Positions 45,625-57,438 of a DNA stretch of 64,000 nt are shown in pieces. The first letter of the stretch is position 1, and each line of letters opens with the position of its first letter. The notes below the pieces were generated by a model. The model saw only the letters and a program-made list of their open reading frames with translations, did not search any database and was not told the origin of the DNA. Source of the stretch: Aeromonas rivipollensis (lineage in GTDB: Bacteria; Pseudomonadota; Gammaproteobacteria; Enterobacterales; Aeromonadaceae). Location: NCBI RefSeq assembly GCF_010974825.1, contig NZ_JAAILA010000036.1:1-64000 (forward strand), given 5' to 3'. A program made the position numbers and the translations under genes.

Positions 45625-47079
45625 ATGACCAAGGTTGAACTGGCAAAACTGCGTACCGTGATCCCCGAAATGCGCCGCGTGCGTCGCATCCACTTCATCG
45701 GCATAGGTGGTGCCGGTATGGGCGGGATCGCCGAGGTGCTTGCCAACGAGGGCTACCAGATTTCCGGCTCCGATCTGTCCCGCAATGCGGTGACCGAGCG
45801 GCTCGCGTCCCTGGGGGCCCATATCTTCGTGGGGCACAGTGCCGAGCACGTGAACGAGGCGAGCGTGGTGGTGGTTTCCACCGCCATCAAGCAGGACAAC
45901 CCCGAGTTGCTGGCTGCCCGTGAACTGCGCATTCCCGTGGTGCGCCGTGCCGAGATGCTGGCCGAGCTGATGCGCTTCCGCCACGGGGTTGCCGTCGCCG
46001 GCACCCACGGCAAGACCACCACCACCAGCCTGGTGGCGAGCATCTATGCCGAAGCCGACCGTGACCCGACCTTCGTCATCGGCGGTCTGCTCAACAGCGC
46101 CGGCACCAACGCCCGCCTGGGCAGCAGCCGCTACCTGATCGCCGAGGCGGACGAGAGCGACGCCTCCTTCCTGCATCTGCAACCCATGGTCTCCATCGTG
46201 ACCAACATCGAAGCGGATCACATGGACACCTATGGCGGCGACTTCTCCAAGCTGAAGGCCACCTTCATCGACTTCCTGCACAACCTGCCGTTCTACGGTC
46301 TGGCCGTGGTGTGCGTGGATGATCCCGTGATCCGTGGCATGCTGCCGGAGATCGCCCGTCCGACCCTGACCTACGGCCTTGCCGAGGATGCCGATGTGCA
46401 GGTGCTGGACTTCGTGCAGACCAGCAACCGCAGCCGCTTCCGGGTGCGCCGCAAGGATGCTGGCGAGCTGACAGTCACCCTGAATCTGCCGGGCATTCAC
46501 AACGCCCTCAACGCCGCCGCCGCCATCGCTGTCGCGACCGAAGACGGCATTGGCGATGAGGCCATCATCCAGGCGCTCGCCAAGTTCGAAGGTGTGGGTC
46601 GCCGCTTCCAGCAATATGGCGAGTTCGAGACGGGGCGTGGCAAGGCCATGCTGGTGGACGACTACGGTCACCACCCGAGCGAAGTCAAGGTGACCATCAA
46701 TGCCGCCCGCGCCGGCTGGCCCGAGAAGCGACTGGTGATGGTGTTCCAGCCGCACCGTTACAGCCGGACCCGGGATCTCTATGAAGATTTCGCCGACGTG
46801 CTCTCCAAGGTGGATGTGTTGGTGATGCTGGAGGTGTATGCCGCCGGTGAAGAGCCGATCCCGGGGGCCGATGGCCGTGCCCTGTGCCGCTCCATCCGCT
46901 CTCGCGGTACCCTGGAACCCATCTTTGTCGCAACCCCTGACGATGTGCCGGCCGTGCTGGCCGAGCTGATCGGCGAGGGGGATCTGGTGCTGACTCAGGG
47001 CGCCGGTAACGTCGGGGCACTGGCCCGCCGTCTCGGTGAGATGAAATTGAGCGTGGATAGCATGAAATCCGGTGCCTGA
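45625..47079 (+). CDS. murC: UDP-N-acetylmuramate:L-alanine ligase MurC
   Basis: MurC adds the first amino acid, L-alanine. The 484-residue protein has the N-terminal UDP-binding [20 protein letters not shown], the P-loop [15 protein letters not shown], the central [15 protein letters not shown] and [14 protein letters not shown] with its conserved histidines. GAGAGAG precedes the ATG. In E. coli ddlB follows; here ftsQ comes next. Confidence 0.98.
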   Translation: MTKVELAKLRTVIPEMRRVRRIHFIGIGGAGMGGIAEVLANEGYQISGSDLSRNAVTERLASLGAHIFVGHSAEHVNEASVVVVSTAIKQDNPELLAARELRIPVVRRAEMLAELMRFRHGVAVAGTHGKTTTTSLVASIYAEADRDPTFVIGGLLNSAGTNARLGSSRYLIAEADESDASFLHLQPMVSIVTNIEADHMDTYGGDFSKLKATFIDFLHNLPFYGLAVVCVDDPVIRGMLPEIARPTLTYGLAEDADVQVLDFVQTSNRSRFRVRRKDAGELTVTLNLPGIHNALNAAAAIAVATEDGIGDEAIIQALAKFEGVGRRFQQYGEFETGRGKAMLVDDYGHHPSEVKVTINAARAGWPEKRLVMVFQPHRYSRTRDLYEDFADVLSKVDVLVMLEVYAAGEEPIPGADGRALCRSIRSRGTLEPIFVATPDDVPAVLAELIGEGDLVLTQGAGNVGALARRLGEMKLSVDSMKSGA

Positions 47080-47095
47080 GGGCCCAATGAGTATT

Positions 47096-47123
47096 TTGAC
47101 CGCCAAGCCGAGGCCTATATAAT
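47096..47123 (+). promoter_or_regulatory. Promoter of ftsQ-ftsA-ftsZ
   Basis: TTGACC and a perfect TATAAT are 16 bases apart, 27 bases before the ftsQ ATG and just after the murC stop. It is one of the best sigma-70 matches in the window and sits where ddlB would be in E. coli. Confidence 0.75.
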
Positions 47124-47149
47124 GGCGAACCGGTCTGCAAGTGACCGGC

Positions 47150-47929
47150 ATGGCGCGTTATACGGGGATAGATCGGGTGGAGGCAAGGGCACAAGGGCGC
47201 ACCAAGGGGGGCTTCATCGCCGGGGTGGCATTTTTCATCCTGGTCATGTGGGGGCTCTACCAGACTGCGCTGGATGTTAAAGACTGGCTGACAGATGCCA
47301 GTCGGTTGCCCATGAGCGAGCTGTTGCTGCAGGGGCAACACGAATATTTGAAAGCCGATGAGTTGCGCGCCGCCGTGCTGGATGGCGCCGAGTTGCGCAA
47401 CTTCTTCGAGTTGGACGTGAACGAATTGCAGGGGCGGTTGAACGCCCTGCCCTGGGTGGCCCAGGTCTCGGTACGCAAGAAGTGGCCGAACAAGATCAAG
47501 GTCTACCTCACCGAACAGGCTGTGGCTGCACGCTGGAACAGCAACCGCTTCGTCAATACCAAGGGTGAGGTGTTCAGTGCACCGGACAGGGTGAAGAAAC
47601 CCCTGATGCAGTTGTCCGGGCCCGATGATCAGGCCGCCAAGGTGCTGGAAGCCAGCCATCAGTACGAGACGCTGCTGGCGGCCAAGGGATACAAGTTGTT
47701 GGGGGTGAATCTGACTCCCCGCCATGCCTGGGAACTGACCCTGGATGGCAACATTCAGCTGTTCGTGGGGCGCTCGGATATCGCGCTTCGCCTGCAGCGG
47801 TTTATCGATGCCTTTCCGGTCATCGAACCCCGTGAGCGGGTTGCTTACGTGGATCTTCGATACGACACCGGAATGGCAGTTGGCTGGAAGAAAAGCGAAG
47901 AGAAAGTGAATGACCAACACCGCAGATAG
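47150..47929 (+). CDS. ftsQ: Cell division protein FtsQ
   Basis: FtsQ scaffolds the FtsQLB complex. The protein, about 259 residues, has a short cytoplasmic tail, one transmembrane helix (GGFIAGVAFFILVMWGLYQT), a POTRA domain (about 52-125, with LPMSELLLQGQHEYLKADEL) and a beta domain with the conserved YVDLRYDTGMAVGW near the end. The start is uncertain: ATG 47150 is used here, GTG 47141 is slightly longer, and GTG 47177 is the only one with a good GGGGA upstream. It overlaps ftsA by 20 bases. Confidence 0.92.
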   Translation: MARYTGIDRVEARAQGRTKGGFIAGVAFFILVMWGLYQTALDVKDWLTDASRLPMSELLLQGQHEYLKADELRAAVLDGAELRNFFELDVNELQGRLNALPWVAQVSVRKKWPNKIKVYLTEQAVAARWNSNRFVNTKGEVFSAPDRVKKPLMQLSGPDDQAAKVLEASHQYETLLAAKGYKLLGVNLTPRHAWELTLDGNIQLFVGRSDIALRLQRFIDAFPVIEPRERVAYVDLRYDTGMAVGWKKSEEKVNDQHRR

Positions 47930-49169
47930 AAATTTGATTGTCGGACTGGATATCGGCACGACCAAGGTGGCGGTACTGGTTGGCGAAGTATTGCCCGATG
48001 GCGAGCTCAATGTCATCGGCATGGGCAGCCACGCTTCTCGCGGGATGGAGAAGGGCGGGGTCAATGACCTCGACTCCGTGGTCAAGTCCCTGCGCCGCGC
48101 GGTGGAAGAGGCCGAGATGATGGCCGACTGCCAGATAAGCTCCGTCTATCTGGGGCTGTCCGGCAAGCACATCGATTGCCGCAACGAAACCGGCATGGTG
48201 CCCATCTCCGATGAAGAGGTGACCCAGGAGGACGTGGACAACGTCATCCACACCGCCAAGTCGGTGCGACTGTCGGACGAACTGCGGGTGCTGCACGTGC
48301 TGCCCCAGGAGTTCGCCATCGACTATCAGGAAGGGATCAAGAATCCGGTCGGTCTCTCCGGTGTGCGGATGGCGGCCAAGGTGCACCTGATCACCTGCCA
48401 CAACGACATGGCTCGCAACATCGAGAAGTGTGTGGAGAAGGTGGGTCTGCGGGTGGATCAGCTGATCTTTTCGGCCCTGGCTTCCAGCTATGCCGTGCTG
48501 ACCGAAGACGAGAAGGAGCTGGGTGTCTGCGTGGTGGACATAGGTGGCGGTACCATGGACATGTCGCTGTTTACCGGCGGTGCCCTGCGTCACACCAAGG
48601 TGATCCCGTACGCCGGCAGCACTGTGACCAGCGACATCGCCTACGCCTTCGGCACACCGCCGCTGGACGCCGAAGCGATCAAGGTGCGCTACGGTTGCGC
48701 CCTCGGCCGCCTGGTCAGCAAAGAAGACAATATTGAAGTCCCCAGTGTCGGCGGTCGCCCGGCGCGTAGCCTGCAACGGCAGACACTGGCTGAAGTGATT
48801 GAACCCCGTTACACGGAATTGCTCTCCATGGTGAATGACGAGCTGGTACGGGTGCAGAGCGAATTGAAGGCACAGGGGGTCAAGCATCAGCTGGCGGCCG
48901 GTGTGGTATTGACCGGTGGCGCGGCCCAGATCGAAGGCATTGTGGAGTGCGCAGAGCAGATCTTCCAGAGCCAGGTCCGGGTGGGCGAACCCATGAACAT
49001 TCGGGGATTGAGCGATTACGTGCAGGCACCTGTGTACTCGACCGCGGTCGGGCTGCTGCAGTACGGCCGTACCAATCAATCCACCGGCAGTAGCAAGGAA
49101 TATGCCGCCAAGGCAAGCGTAGGTGGGCTGGTCAAACGGGTCAGCAACTGGTTGCGTGGCGAGTTCTAA
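47910..49169 (+). CDS. ftsA: Cell division protein FtsA
   Basis: FtsA is the actin-like tether of FtsZ to the membrane. The 419-residue protein has the phosphate 1 motif IVGLDIGTTKVAVLVGEV, the 1C domain (about 85-160), phosphate 2 CVVDIGGGTMDMSLFTGG and adenosine-site VVLTGGAAQIEG. The C-terminal amphipathic helix VGGLVKRVSNWLRGEF is the membrane targeting sequence. It is 39 bases from ftsZ. Confidence 0.98.
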   Translation: MTNTADRNLIVGLDIGTTKVAVLVGEVLPDGELNVIGMGSHASRGMEKGGVNDLDSVVKSLRRAVEEAEMMADCQISSVYLGLSGKHIDCRNETGMVPISDEEVTQEDVDNVIHTAKSVRLSDELRVLHVLPQEFAIDYQEGIKNPVGLSGVRMAAKVHLITCHNDMARNIEKCVEKVGLRVDQLIFSALASSYAVLTEDEKELGVCVVDIGGGTMDMSLFTGGALRHTKVIPYAGSTVTSDIAYAFGTPPLDAEAIKVRYGCALGRLVSKEDNIEVPSVGGRPARSLQRQTLAEVIEPRYTELLSMVNDELVRVQSELKAQGVKHQLAAGVVLTGGAAQIEGIVECAEQIFQSQVRVGEPMNIRGLSDYVQAPVYSTAVGLLQYGRTNQSTGSSKEYAAKASVGGLVKRVSNWLRGEF

Positions 49170-49208
49170 AGATTTTGCGTCAGTCAGCAAATAAAGCGGA
49201 GAGACAAC

Positions 49209-50360
49209 ATGTTTGAATTTATGGATAGCCACACTGACGAAGCCGTCATCAAGGTGATAGGTGTGGGTGGCGGCGGCGGCAACGCAGTCGAGCACATGGT
49301 TCGTCAAAACATCGAGGGTGTTGAGTTCATTACCGTCAACACCGATGCCCAGGCACTGCGCAACTCCAGTGCCAACACGACTCTGCAGATCGGCGGTGGC
49401 ATCACCAAGGGTCTGGGAGCCGGAGCCAATCCGGAAGTGGGCCGTGATGCTGCCATGGAAGACAGGGAAGCGCTGCGTGAGCTGCTGACCGGTTCAGACA
49501 TGGTGTTCATCGCCGCCGGCATGGGTGGTGGTACAGGTACGGGTGCCGCACCTATCGTGGCCGAAGTGGCCCGCGAGATGGGTATCCTGACCGTCGCCGT
49601 CGTGACCAAGCCGTTCTCCTTCGAAGGGAAGAAGCGGATGGGCTTCGCCGCTCACGGTATCGAGGAGCTGTCCAAGAACGTCGACTCCTTGATCACCATC
49701 CCCAACGACAAGTTGCTGAAGGTGCTGGGTCGTGGCATCTCCCTGCTGGACGCCTTCAAGGCGGCCAACGATGTACTGCTGGGTGCGGTACAGGGCATTG
49801 CCGAGCTGATCACCCGTCCGGGCCTGATCAACGTCGACTTCGCGGACGTGCGTACCGTGATGCGCGAGATGGGGACCGCCATGATGGGTACCGGCTCCGC
49901 CTCCGGTGATGACCGTGCCGAAGAAGCCGCCGAGAAGGCCATCTCCAGCCCGCTGCTGGAAGACGTGGATCTGGCCGGTGCCCGTGGCATCCTGGTCAAC
50001 ATCACCGCCGGCATGGACATGACCATCGAAGAGTTCGAAACCGTGGGTAACGCGGTCAAGGCCTTCGCCTCCGAGAACGCCACCGTGGTGGTGGGTACCG
50101 TAATCGACCCGGAAATGCACGACGAACTGCGGGTGACCGTGGTGGCCACCGGTATCGGTGCCGAGCGCAAGCCCGACATCACCCTGGTCAAGAACAACAT
50201 GGTACAAGAGCGTCCGGCCCGTCAGCCCCTGATCAGCGAAGCCCTGCAGTCTCGCGTGATGGAAGAGGCCCCGGCCAAGGTGGTGAACGCCGAGCCGCAA
50301 GCTCGTCGCGAACCGGATTATCTCGATATTCCTGCGTTCCTGCGCAAGCAAGCTGACTAA
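49209..50360 (+). CDS. ftsZ: Cell division GTPase FtsZ
   Basis: FtsZ is the tubulin-like GTPase of the division ring. The 383-residue protein has the G1 region IGVGGGGGNAVEHMV, the tubulin signature GMGGGTGTGAAP, the T7 loop LINVDFADVRTVM with catalytic aspartate, a linker (about 318-365) and the conserved C-terminal peptide DYLDIPAFLRKQAD. That peptide binds FtsA and other ring proteins such as ZapD, which is encoded at 56046. Confidence 0.99.
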   Translation: MFEFMDSHTDEAVIKVIGVGGGGGNAVEHMVRQNIEGVEFITVNTDAQALRNSSANTTLQIGGGITKGLGAGANPEVGRDAAMEDREALRELLTGSDMVFIAAGMGGGTGTGAAPIVAEVAREMGILTVAVVTKPFSFEGKKRMGFAAHGIEELSKNVDSLITIPNDKLLKVLGRGISLLDAFKAANDVLLGAVQGIAELITRPGLINVDFADVRTVMREMGTAMMGTGSASGDDRAEEAAEKAISSPLLEDVDLAGARGILVNITAGMDMTIEEFETVGNAVKAFASENATVVVGTVIDPEMHDELRVTVVATGIGAERKPDITLVKNNMVQERPARQPLISEALQSRVMEEAPAKVVNAEPQARREPDYLDIPAFLRKQAD

Positions 50361-50378
50361 GTCTCGCATGGACCTGGT

Positions 50379-50408
50379 TTGTTTGTTGCTTAAGGATTGT
50401 GCTAAGAT
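50379..50408 (+). promoter_or_regulatory. Promoter of lpxC
   Basis: TTGTTT and TAAGAT are 18 bases apart, and a TGC directly before the -10 makes it an extended -10 type. It lies in the ftsZ-lpxC gap, 53 bases before the lpxC ATG. Confidence 0.6.
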
Positions 50409-50461
50409 GGCCCGGCAACGACCATCTGGTCAGGAATTTGAGCTGTTAAGCGGATACGCCC

Positions 50462-51385
50462 ATGATTAGACAAAGAACCTTGAAAACGAGTGTCCAGGCC
50501 ACCGGTGTGGGCCTGCATTCGGGCCGGAAAGTCACAATGACGTTCCGTCCGGCGCCTGTGAACACAGGGATCGTTTACTTGCGTACCGATCTGAATCCTG
50601 TGGTCGCGCTGCCAGCCAACGCCGATCAGGTGCGTGATACCGTGCTTTGTACCGCTCTGGTAAACGAAGCCGGTGTCCGCGTGTCAACCATCGAACACCT
50701 CTCTGCCGCCCTGGCCGGGATGGGGATCGACAACCTCTATGTCGAGGTTGACGCACCCGAGATCCCGGTGATGGATGGCAGTGCGCACCCGTTCATCTAC
50801 CTGCTGCAAGAAGTGGGTATACGTGAGCAGAATGCGCCCAAGCAGTTCGTGCGGATCAAGCAGAGTGTGCGGGTTGAAGACGGCGACAAGTGGGCGGAAT
50901 TCCACCCCTATCGCAACGGCTTCAAAATGGATCTCGAGATCGATTTCCAGCATCCGGTATTTGAAGGCCGCAACCAGCGTTGCGTGCTGGATTTCTCCGG
51001 TGCCTCTTTCGTGAAAGAGATCAGCCGTGCCCGTACCTTCGGCTTCATGCGTGACATTGAGTACCTGCGTTCCCAGAACCTGGCCCTGGGCGGAAGCCTG
51101 GAAAACGCCGTGGTACTGGATGACTACCGGGTGCTGAACGAAGATGGTCTGCGTTACGAGGACGAGTTCGTCAAGCACAAGATGCTGGATGCCATCGGTG
51201 ACCTCTATATGTGCAACCGCAGCATCATCGGCGAATTCCGTGCCTACAAGACGGGGCATGCCCTGAACAACAAACTGCTGCGTGCCTTGCTGGCCAAGCA
51301 GGAGGCCTGGGAACTGGTGACCTTCGAGGCGGAGGGCGACAAAGCGCCCATCGCTTACTACGATAACGGTCTGGTTCTGGCCTGA
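50462..51385 (+). CDS. lpxC: UDP-3-O-acyl-N-acetylglucosamine deacetylase LpxC
   Basis: LpxC is the zinc amidase that commits UDP-acyl-GlcNAc to lipid A. The 307-residue protein has zinc ligands His79 in [15 protein letters not shown] and the HxxxD pair in [35 protein letters not shown] is the conserved substrate region. The C-terminal tail ([19 protein letters not shown], then LVLA) resembles the E. coli end recognised by FtsH, suggesting the same degradation control. Confidence 0.98.
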   Translation: MIRQRTLKTSVQATGVGLHSGRKVTMTFRPAPVNTGIVYLRTDLNPVVALPANADQVRDTVLCTALVNEAGVRVSTIEHLSAALAGMGIDNLYVEVDAPEIPVMDGSAHPFIYLLQEVGIREQNAPKQFVRIKQSVRVEDGDKWAEFHPYRNGFKMDLEIDFQHPVFEGRNQRCVLDFSGASFVKEISRARTFGFMRDIEYLRSQNLALGGSLENAVVLDDYRVLNEDGLRYEDEFVKHKMLDAIGDLYMCNRSIIGEFRAYKTGHALNNKLLRALLAKQEAWELVTFEAEGDKAPIAYYDNGLVLA

Positions 51386-51396
51386 TAGCTGTGCAA

Positions 51397-51440
51397 CAGG
51401 ACGTCGGTCATCTCTCCGCACCGACGTCCTGTCATTTGTT
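51397..51440 (+). terminator. Terminator of lpxC and the dcw cluster
   Basis: CAGGACGTCGGT pairs perfectly with ACCGACGTCCTG across an 11-base loop. The tail TCATTTGTTT is a weak T tract, but the 12-base stem is strong. Confidence 0.75.
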
Positions 51441-51525
51441 TATTCCATCCTTTAATACCGATTATCTCCCGGTTTTATTGCCCGTGCTGGCTCCTGGCCT
51501 CACCTGACCGAGAAGACAGATTTCT

Positions 51526-52431
51526 ATGAGCATTACCCTGATCCTCAACGGTAAGCAGCGCCGCAAGTTGCACTTACCCAAACAACGTCTGGCCTGGGTC
51601 GGCGGTATCCTCTTCACTGTATTGGCACTGAGTGGTGGTTGGCTCTGGCAGAGCTGGCACCAGAAAATGGAGGCGCTGGAAGTCGCGCTGGCCATGGCCG
51701 AACAGCAAAAATCCACGCAAGGGGCCGATGAAGCCCGTGAACAGCTTGCCATGCTGGCCGCCCAGGTGGGTACCATGCAGGGGCAACTGGGTCGCCTCAA
51801 TGCGCTCGGCGAGCGTCTGACCGAGAAGGCAGACCTCGATCCCGACGAGTTCAATTTCAAGGAGCTGCCCCCTATGGGTGGCCCTTCCTATGACGAAGAG
51901 CTGGAAGTGAACCTGGGTGAGCTGCAAGCCTCCATGAAACACCTCAGCCAGCAGCTCAGCAGCCGTGAAGAACAGCTGTCGGTACTTGAATCTTTCATCA
52001 TGAATCACCATATCACCGATGCCGGTTTCATCTCGGGTTCACCGGTGAAGCAGGAGCGAGTCTGGATCTCCTCCGGGTTCGGTGGACGGGTTGACCCGTT
52101 CAACGGTCGCGCCAAGATGCACAAGGGGGTGGATTTTCGTGGCAAGCCCGGCACTCCCATCCTGGCAACCGGCAAGGGGATCATCAGCTGGGCAGGCCGC
52201 CACCCGCAATTTGGCAACATGGTGGAGATAGACCATGGCAATGGTCTGGTGACCCGTTATGCCCACAACTCCAAGTTGTTGGTGGATGTGGGCACCCTGG
52301 TCGATGAGGGCCAGAAGATTGCCTTGATGGGGCGTACCGGTCGTGCGACCGGGGTCCATCTGCATTACGAAGTGTTGAAAGATGGTCGTCAGGTCAACCC
52401 CGCACGCTTTCTGAATGCCAGACGGGGTTAG
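51526..52431 (+). CDS. M23 family metallopeptidase (LytM domain)
   Basis: The 301-residue protein has an N-terminal membrane anchor (LAWVGGILFTVLALSGGWLW), a coiled coil (about 47-90 and 125-160) and a C-terminal M23 domain with intact zinc ligands in MHKGVDFRGKPGTPI and GVHLHYEVLKDG. It is therefore predicted to be an active peptidoglycan endopeptidase in the periplasm. It lies between lpxC and secA, where enterobacteria have secM and Pseudomonas has a related M23 gene. Its specific role is not known to me. Confidence 0.88.
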   Translation: MSITLILNGKQRRKLHLPKQRLAWVGGILFTVLALSGGWLWQSWHQKMEALEVALAMAEQQKSTQGADEAREQLAMLAAQVGTMQGQLGRLNALGERLTEKADLDPDEFNFKELPPMGGPSYDEELEVNLGELQASMKHLSQQLSSREEQLSVLESFIMNHHITDAGFISGSPVKQERVWISSGFGGRVDPFNGRAKMHKGVDFRGKPGTPILATGKGIISWAGRHPQFGNMVEIDHGNGLVTRYAHNSKLLVDVGTLVDEGQKIALMGRTGRATGVHLHYEVLKDGRQVNPARFLNARRG

Positions 52432-52488
52432 GTTTTTTCTTCAGGTTCCAGTGACGGAACGCTTATATAACCAAAACAGTTGGTACAC

Positions 52489-55209
<2,721 letters not shown>

Positions 55210-55226
55210 TTGACGTGATGCCATGA

Positions 55227-55256
55227 CAAGGCGGGCCCGGTGCCCGCCTTGTTTTT
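55227..55256 (+). terminator. Rho-independent terminator of secA
   Basis: CAAGGCGGGC pairs perfectly with GCCCGCCTTG across five bases, followed by TTTTT. Confidence 0.92.
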
Positions 55257-55364
55257 GTCAGATGGCGACGCGAAATCGGATGTTAGGCATCATCGGCAGC
55301 TCACCCAGCCGGGTGTTGGGGTCATAGAGCAACCCGATCAGGCATTGAGTGCAAAGGTAACAAG

Positions 55365-55769
55365 ATGGAACAGAAAAAGCGGATCTGGGTGGCGGTCGGC
55401 GTCATCGAGAATGAACGGGGCGATATCTTCATCGCCAAGCGCTCCTCCGATCGCCATCAGGGTGATCGCTGGGAGTTTCCCGGGGGCAAGGTGGAGTCGG
55501 GGGAAGACCTGCTCACCGCGCTGGATCGGGAGCTGTGGGAGGAGATAGGCATCCGGGTGCAGGATTGCGCTCCCTTCATGGAGCTGCACCACGACTACCC
55601 GGACAAGCAGGTGCTGCTGGATATCTGGAGGGTGACCCGCTTCCTGGGCGAGCCCTTTGGCAAGGAAGGGCAGGAATGCCGCTGGGTGCCGCTGGCAGAG
55701 CTGCACAACTACCAGTTCCCCGATGCCAATGGCCCCATAGTGGCGCGGCTGCAGGCCGCGCTGGCGTGA
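55365..55769 (+). CDS. mutT: 8-oxo-dGTP diphosphatase MutT
   Basis: MutT hydrolyses 8-oxo-dGTP to prevent A-to-C transversions. The 134-residue protein has the full Nudix box (GGKVESGEDLLTALDRELWE followed by EIGI) and WEFPGGK. Start and length match E. coli MutT, and the secA-mutT-yacG neighbourhood is also the E. coli one. Confidence 0.96.
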   Translation: MEQKKRIWVAVGVIENERGDIFIAKRSSDRHQGDRWEFPGGKVESGEDLLTALDRELWEEIGIRVQDCAPFMELHHDYPDKQVLLDIWRVTRFLGEPFGKEGQECRWVPLAELHNYQFPDANGPIVARLQAALA

Positions 55770-55783
55770 GCCGGTAGCAAGAC

Positions 55784-55815
55784 AATGAAAAAGGGCCAAT
55801 CGGCCCTTTTTCATT
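55784..55815. terminator. Bidirectional terminator between mutT and yacG
   Basis: AATGAAAAAGGGCC pairs perfectly with GGCCCTTTTTCATT across four bases. It ends mutT from the left and the zapD-yacG transcripts from the right. Confidence 0.92.
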
Positions 55816-55841
55816 TTGCAGAGGTGAGTGCTACCACTGAC

Positions 55842-56036
55842 TTATAGCCACTGGTCGCCCTCTTCCGGATCCGGCAGCAGATCCGGATTGATCTCCCCCG
55901 GGATCCGCTTCTCTTCATCGGCCCACTCGCCGAGATCGATCAGCTGGCAGCGCTTGCTGCAGAAGGGACGAAACGGGCTCTGGGGACCCCATTCCAGTTC
56001 AGTCTGGCAGGTCGGACACTTTACCTTGGTTACCAT
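55842..56036 (-). CDS. yacG: DNA gyrase inhibitor YacG
   Basis: YacG is a small zinc protein that binds GyrB and inhibits gyrase in E. coli. The 64-residue protein has the four zinc cysteines in [11 protein letters not shown] and [20 protein letters not shown]. It follows zapD by nine bases, in the standard order coaE-zapD-yacG. Confidence 0.95.
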   Translation of the reverse strand: MVTKVKCPTCQTELEWGPQSPFRPFCSKRCQLIDLGEWADEEKRIPGEINPDLLPDPEEGDQWL

Positions 56037-56045
56037 GGGCGCTCC

Positions 56046-56768
56046 TTAGCAGCAGGCGAGCTGGAAAGGCACATCGCCAATCGGTTGTTCTACGGTGGGC
56101 AGAAAACGCAGGGCGAAGCGGTTCTTGTGGCCGCTCAGGGTCGGGTAGCAGGACTGGGAGCCGATCAGACGGATGCGGATCAACTCGGCCCCCTCGGCGG
56201 TATCCTGGAAGAAGCCGTTGGTGGCAACCTGATCGCTGAAGTGCCCCGATTCACGCCACAGCCGCAGCAGCAGGGAGATGGCGTTCATCAGCAGGTTGAT
56301 GTCGCTGAGCCATTGCTGCATCTGTTGATGGCGAGCCACGGCCGGTGTCACCAGCCAGTGGTGCAGTTGTGGCACGTCGAAGGCGCAGAGGCCACCGGGA
56401 ATGGAGAAGCGCTGGCGGATGGATCCGAGCAGACGATCCTCTTTCAGGCGGGCGCCGGGCCGTGGCGAATTGAGCAGGCTGCGGGAAAGCTGGGTGCTCT
56501 CCTGCTGCATCCGCTGGATCTGCTCGAGGTCAACGTCCGGCAGGCTGGCCCAATGGCTCAGACGCTGGCCGAGACGCTCCAGATCCTTGATCAGATCTGC
56601 GCGCAGATCACCGCGCTCCAGCAACTCCTGCAAATCGAACAACCCCTTGAAGAAGGCGATGTGTGCCCAGGACTGGTCACTCTCCAGATTGTCGCGGATC
56701 TGGGAAAACAGGGACTCCAGACGAAGATAGGTCCGGCTTTTTTCGTTGAGGGGAAAATCGTAAATCAT
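56046..56768 (-). CDS. zapD: Cell division protein ZapD
   Basis: ZapD (DUF1342) crosslinks FtsZ filaments through the FtsZ C-terminal peptide. The 240-residue protein has the family N terminus YDFPLNEKSRTYLRLESLF and the C-terminal ESGHFSDQVATNGFFQDTAE region rich in conserved residues. The start at 56768 gives the usual N terminus; an in-frame reading 22 codons longer overlaps coaE and was rejected. Confidence 0.95.
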   Translation of the reverse strand: MIYDFPLNEKSRTYLRLESLFSQIRDNLESDQSWAHIAFFKGLFDLQELLERGDLRADLIKDLERLGQRLSHWASLPDVDLEQIQRMQQESTQLSRSLLNSPRPGARLKEDRLLGSIRQRFSIPGGLCAFDVPQLHHWLVTPAVARHQQMQQWLSDINLLMNAISLLLRLWRESGHFSDQVATNGFFQDTAEGAELIRIRLIGSQSCYPTLSGHKNRFALRFLPTVEQPIGDVPFQLACC

Positions 56769-56805
56769 GCCTAATCCTGGCCAGCCATAAACCGGCCTAG
56801 TGTAC

Positions 56806-57420
56806 TCACACTTGGGGGGCTTGTTGAGAGGCAAATGCCAGATATGTCTCGTGCAGCGCTAAAATTCGCTCCCGTATGGTCTCAGTCGTGCCACTCTGGT
56901 TGTCCAGCACGTCATCGGCCATCGCCAGACGCTCGCTGCGGCTCGCCTGGGAGGCCAGTATGGCCTGGGCCTGCTCCCGGCTGACCCCGTCCCGGCGACA
57001 GGTTCGCTCGATCTGGGTCGCCTCATCCACGTCGATGACCAGCACTCTATCGGCCAGCCCGGTGAGCCGGTTCTCGACCAGCAAGGGCACCACCAGCAGG
57101 CAGTAGGGGGAGTTGGCTGCCGCGCATTGGCGCAGCATTTCACTGCGGATGATCGGGTGGAGCAGGGCGTTGAGCCAGGACTTGGCCGCCGGATCGCTGA
57201 AGATCCGCTCGCGCAGGGCCCGTCTGTCCAGTCGCCCCTGTTCATCCAGGATGCCGGGACCAAAATGGCTGGCGATGGCGGTCAGGGCCGGGGTGCCGGG
57301 CTCCACCACTTCGCGGGCAATCAGGTCGGCATCGACCACCTCTATCCCCAGGGCCGCAAACTGGTTGGCGACGGTCGTCTTGCCGCTGCCTATACCGCCG
57401 GTGATGGCTACCACATACAT
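56806..57420 (-). CDS. coaE: Dephospho-CoA kinase CoaE
   Basis: CoaE phosphorylates dephospho-CoA in the last step of CoA synthesis. The 204-residue P-loop kinase begins [20 protein letters not shown] and has [19 protein letters not shown] and the [16 protein letters not shown] lid region. It lies 18 bases after tapD. The pilD-coaE linkage is common in gammaproteobacteria. Confidence 0.97.
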   Translation of the reverse strand: MYVVAITGGIGSGKTTVANQFAALGIEVVDADLIAREVVEPGTPALTAIASHFGPGILDEQGRLDRRALRERIFSDPAAKSWLNALLHPIIRSEMLRQCAAANSPYCLLVVPLLVENRLTGLADRVLVIDVDEATQIERTCRRDGVSREQAQAILASQASRSERLAMADDVLDNQSGTTETIRERILALHETYLAFASQQAPQV

Positions 57421-57438
57421 AGATTTGTGATCCCCTTG

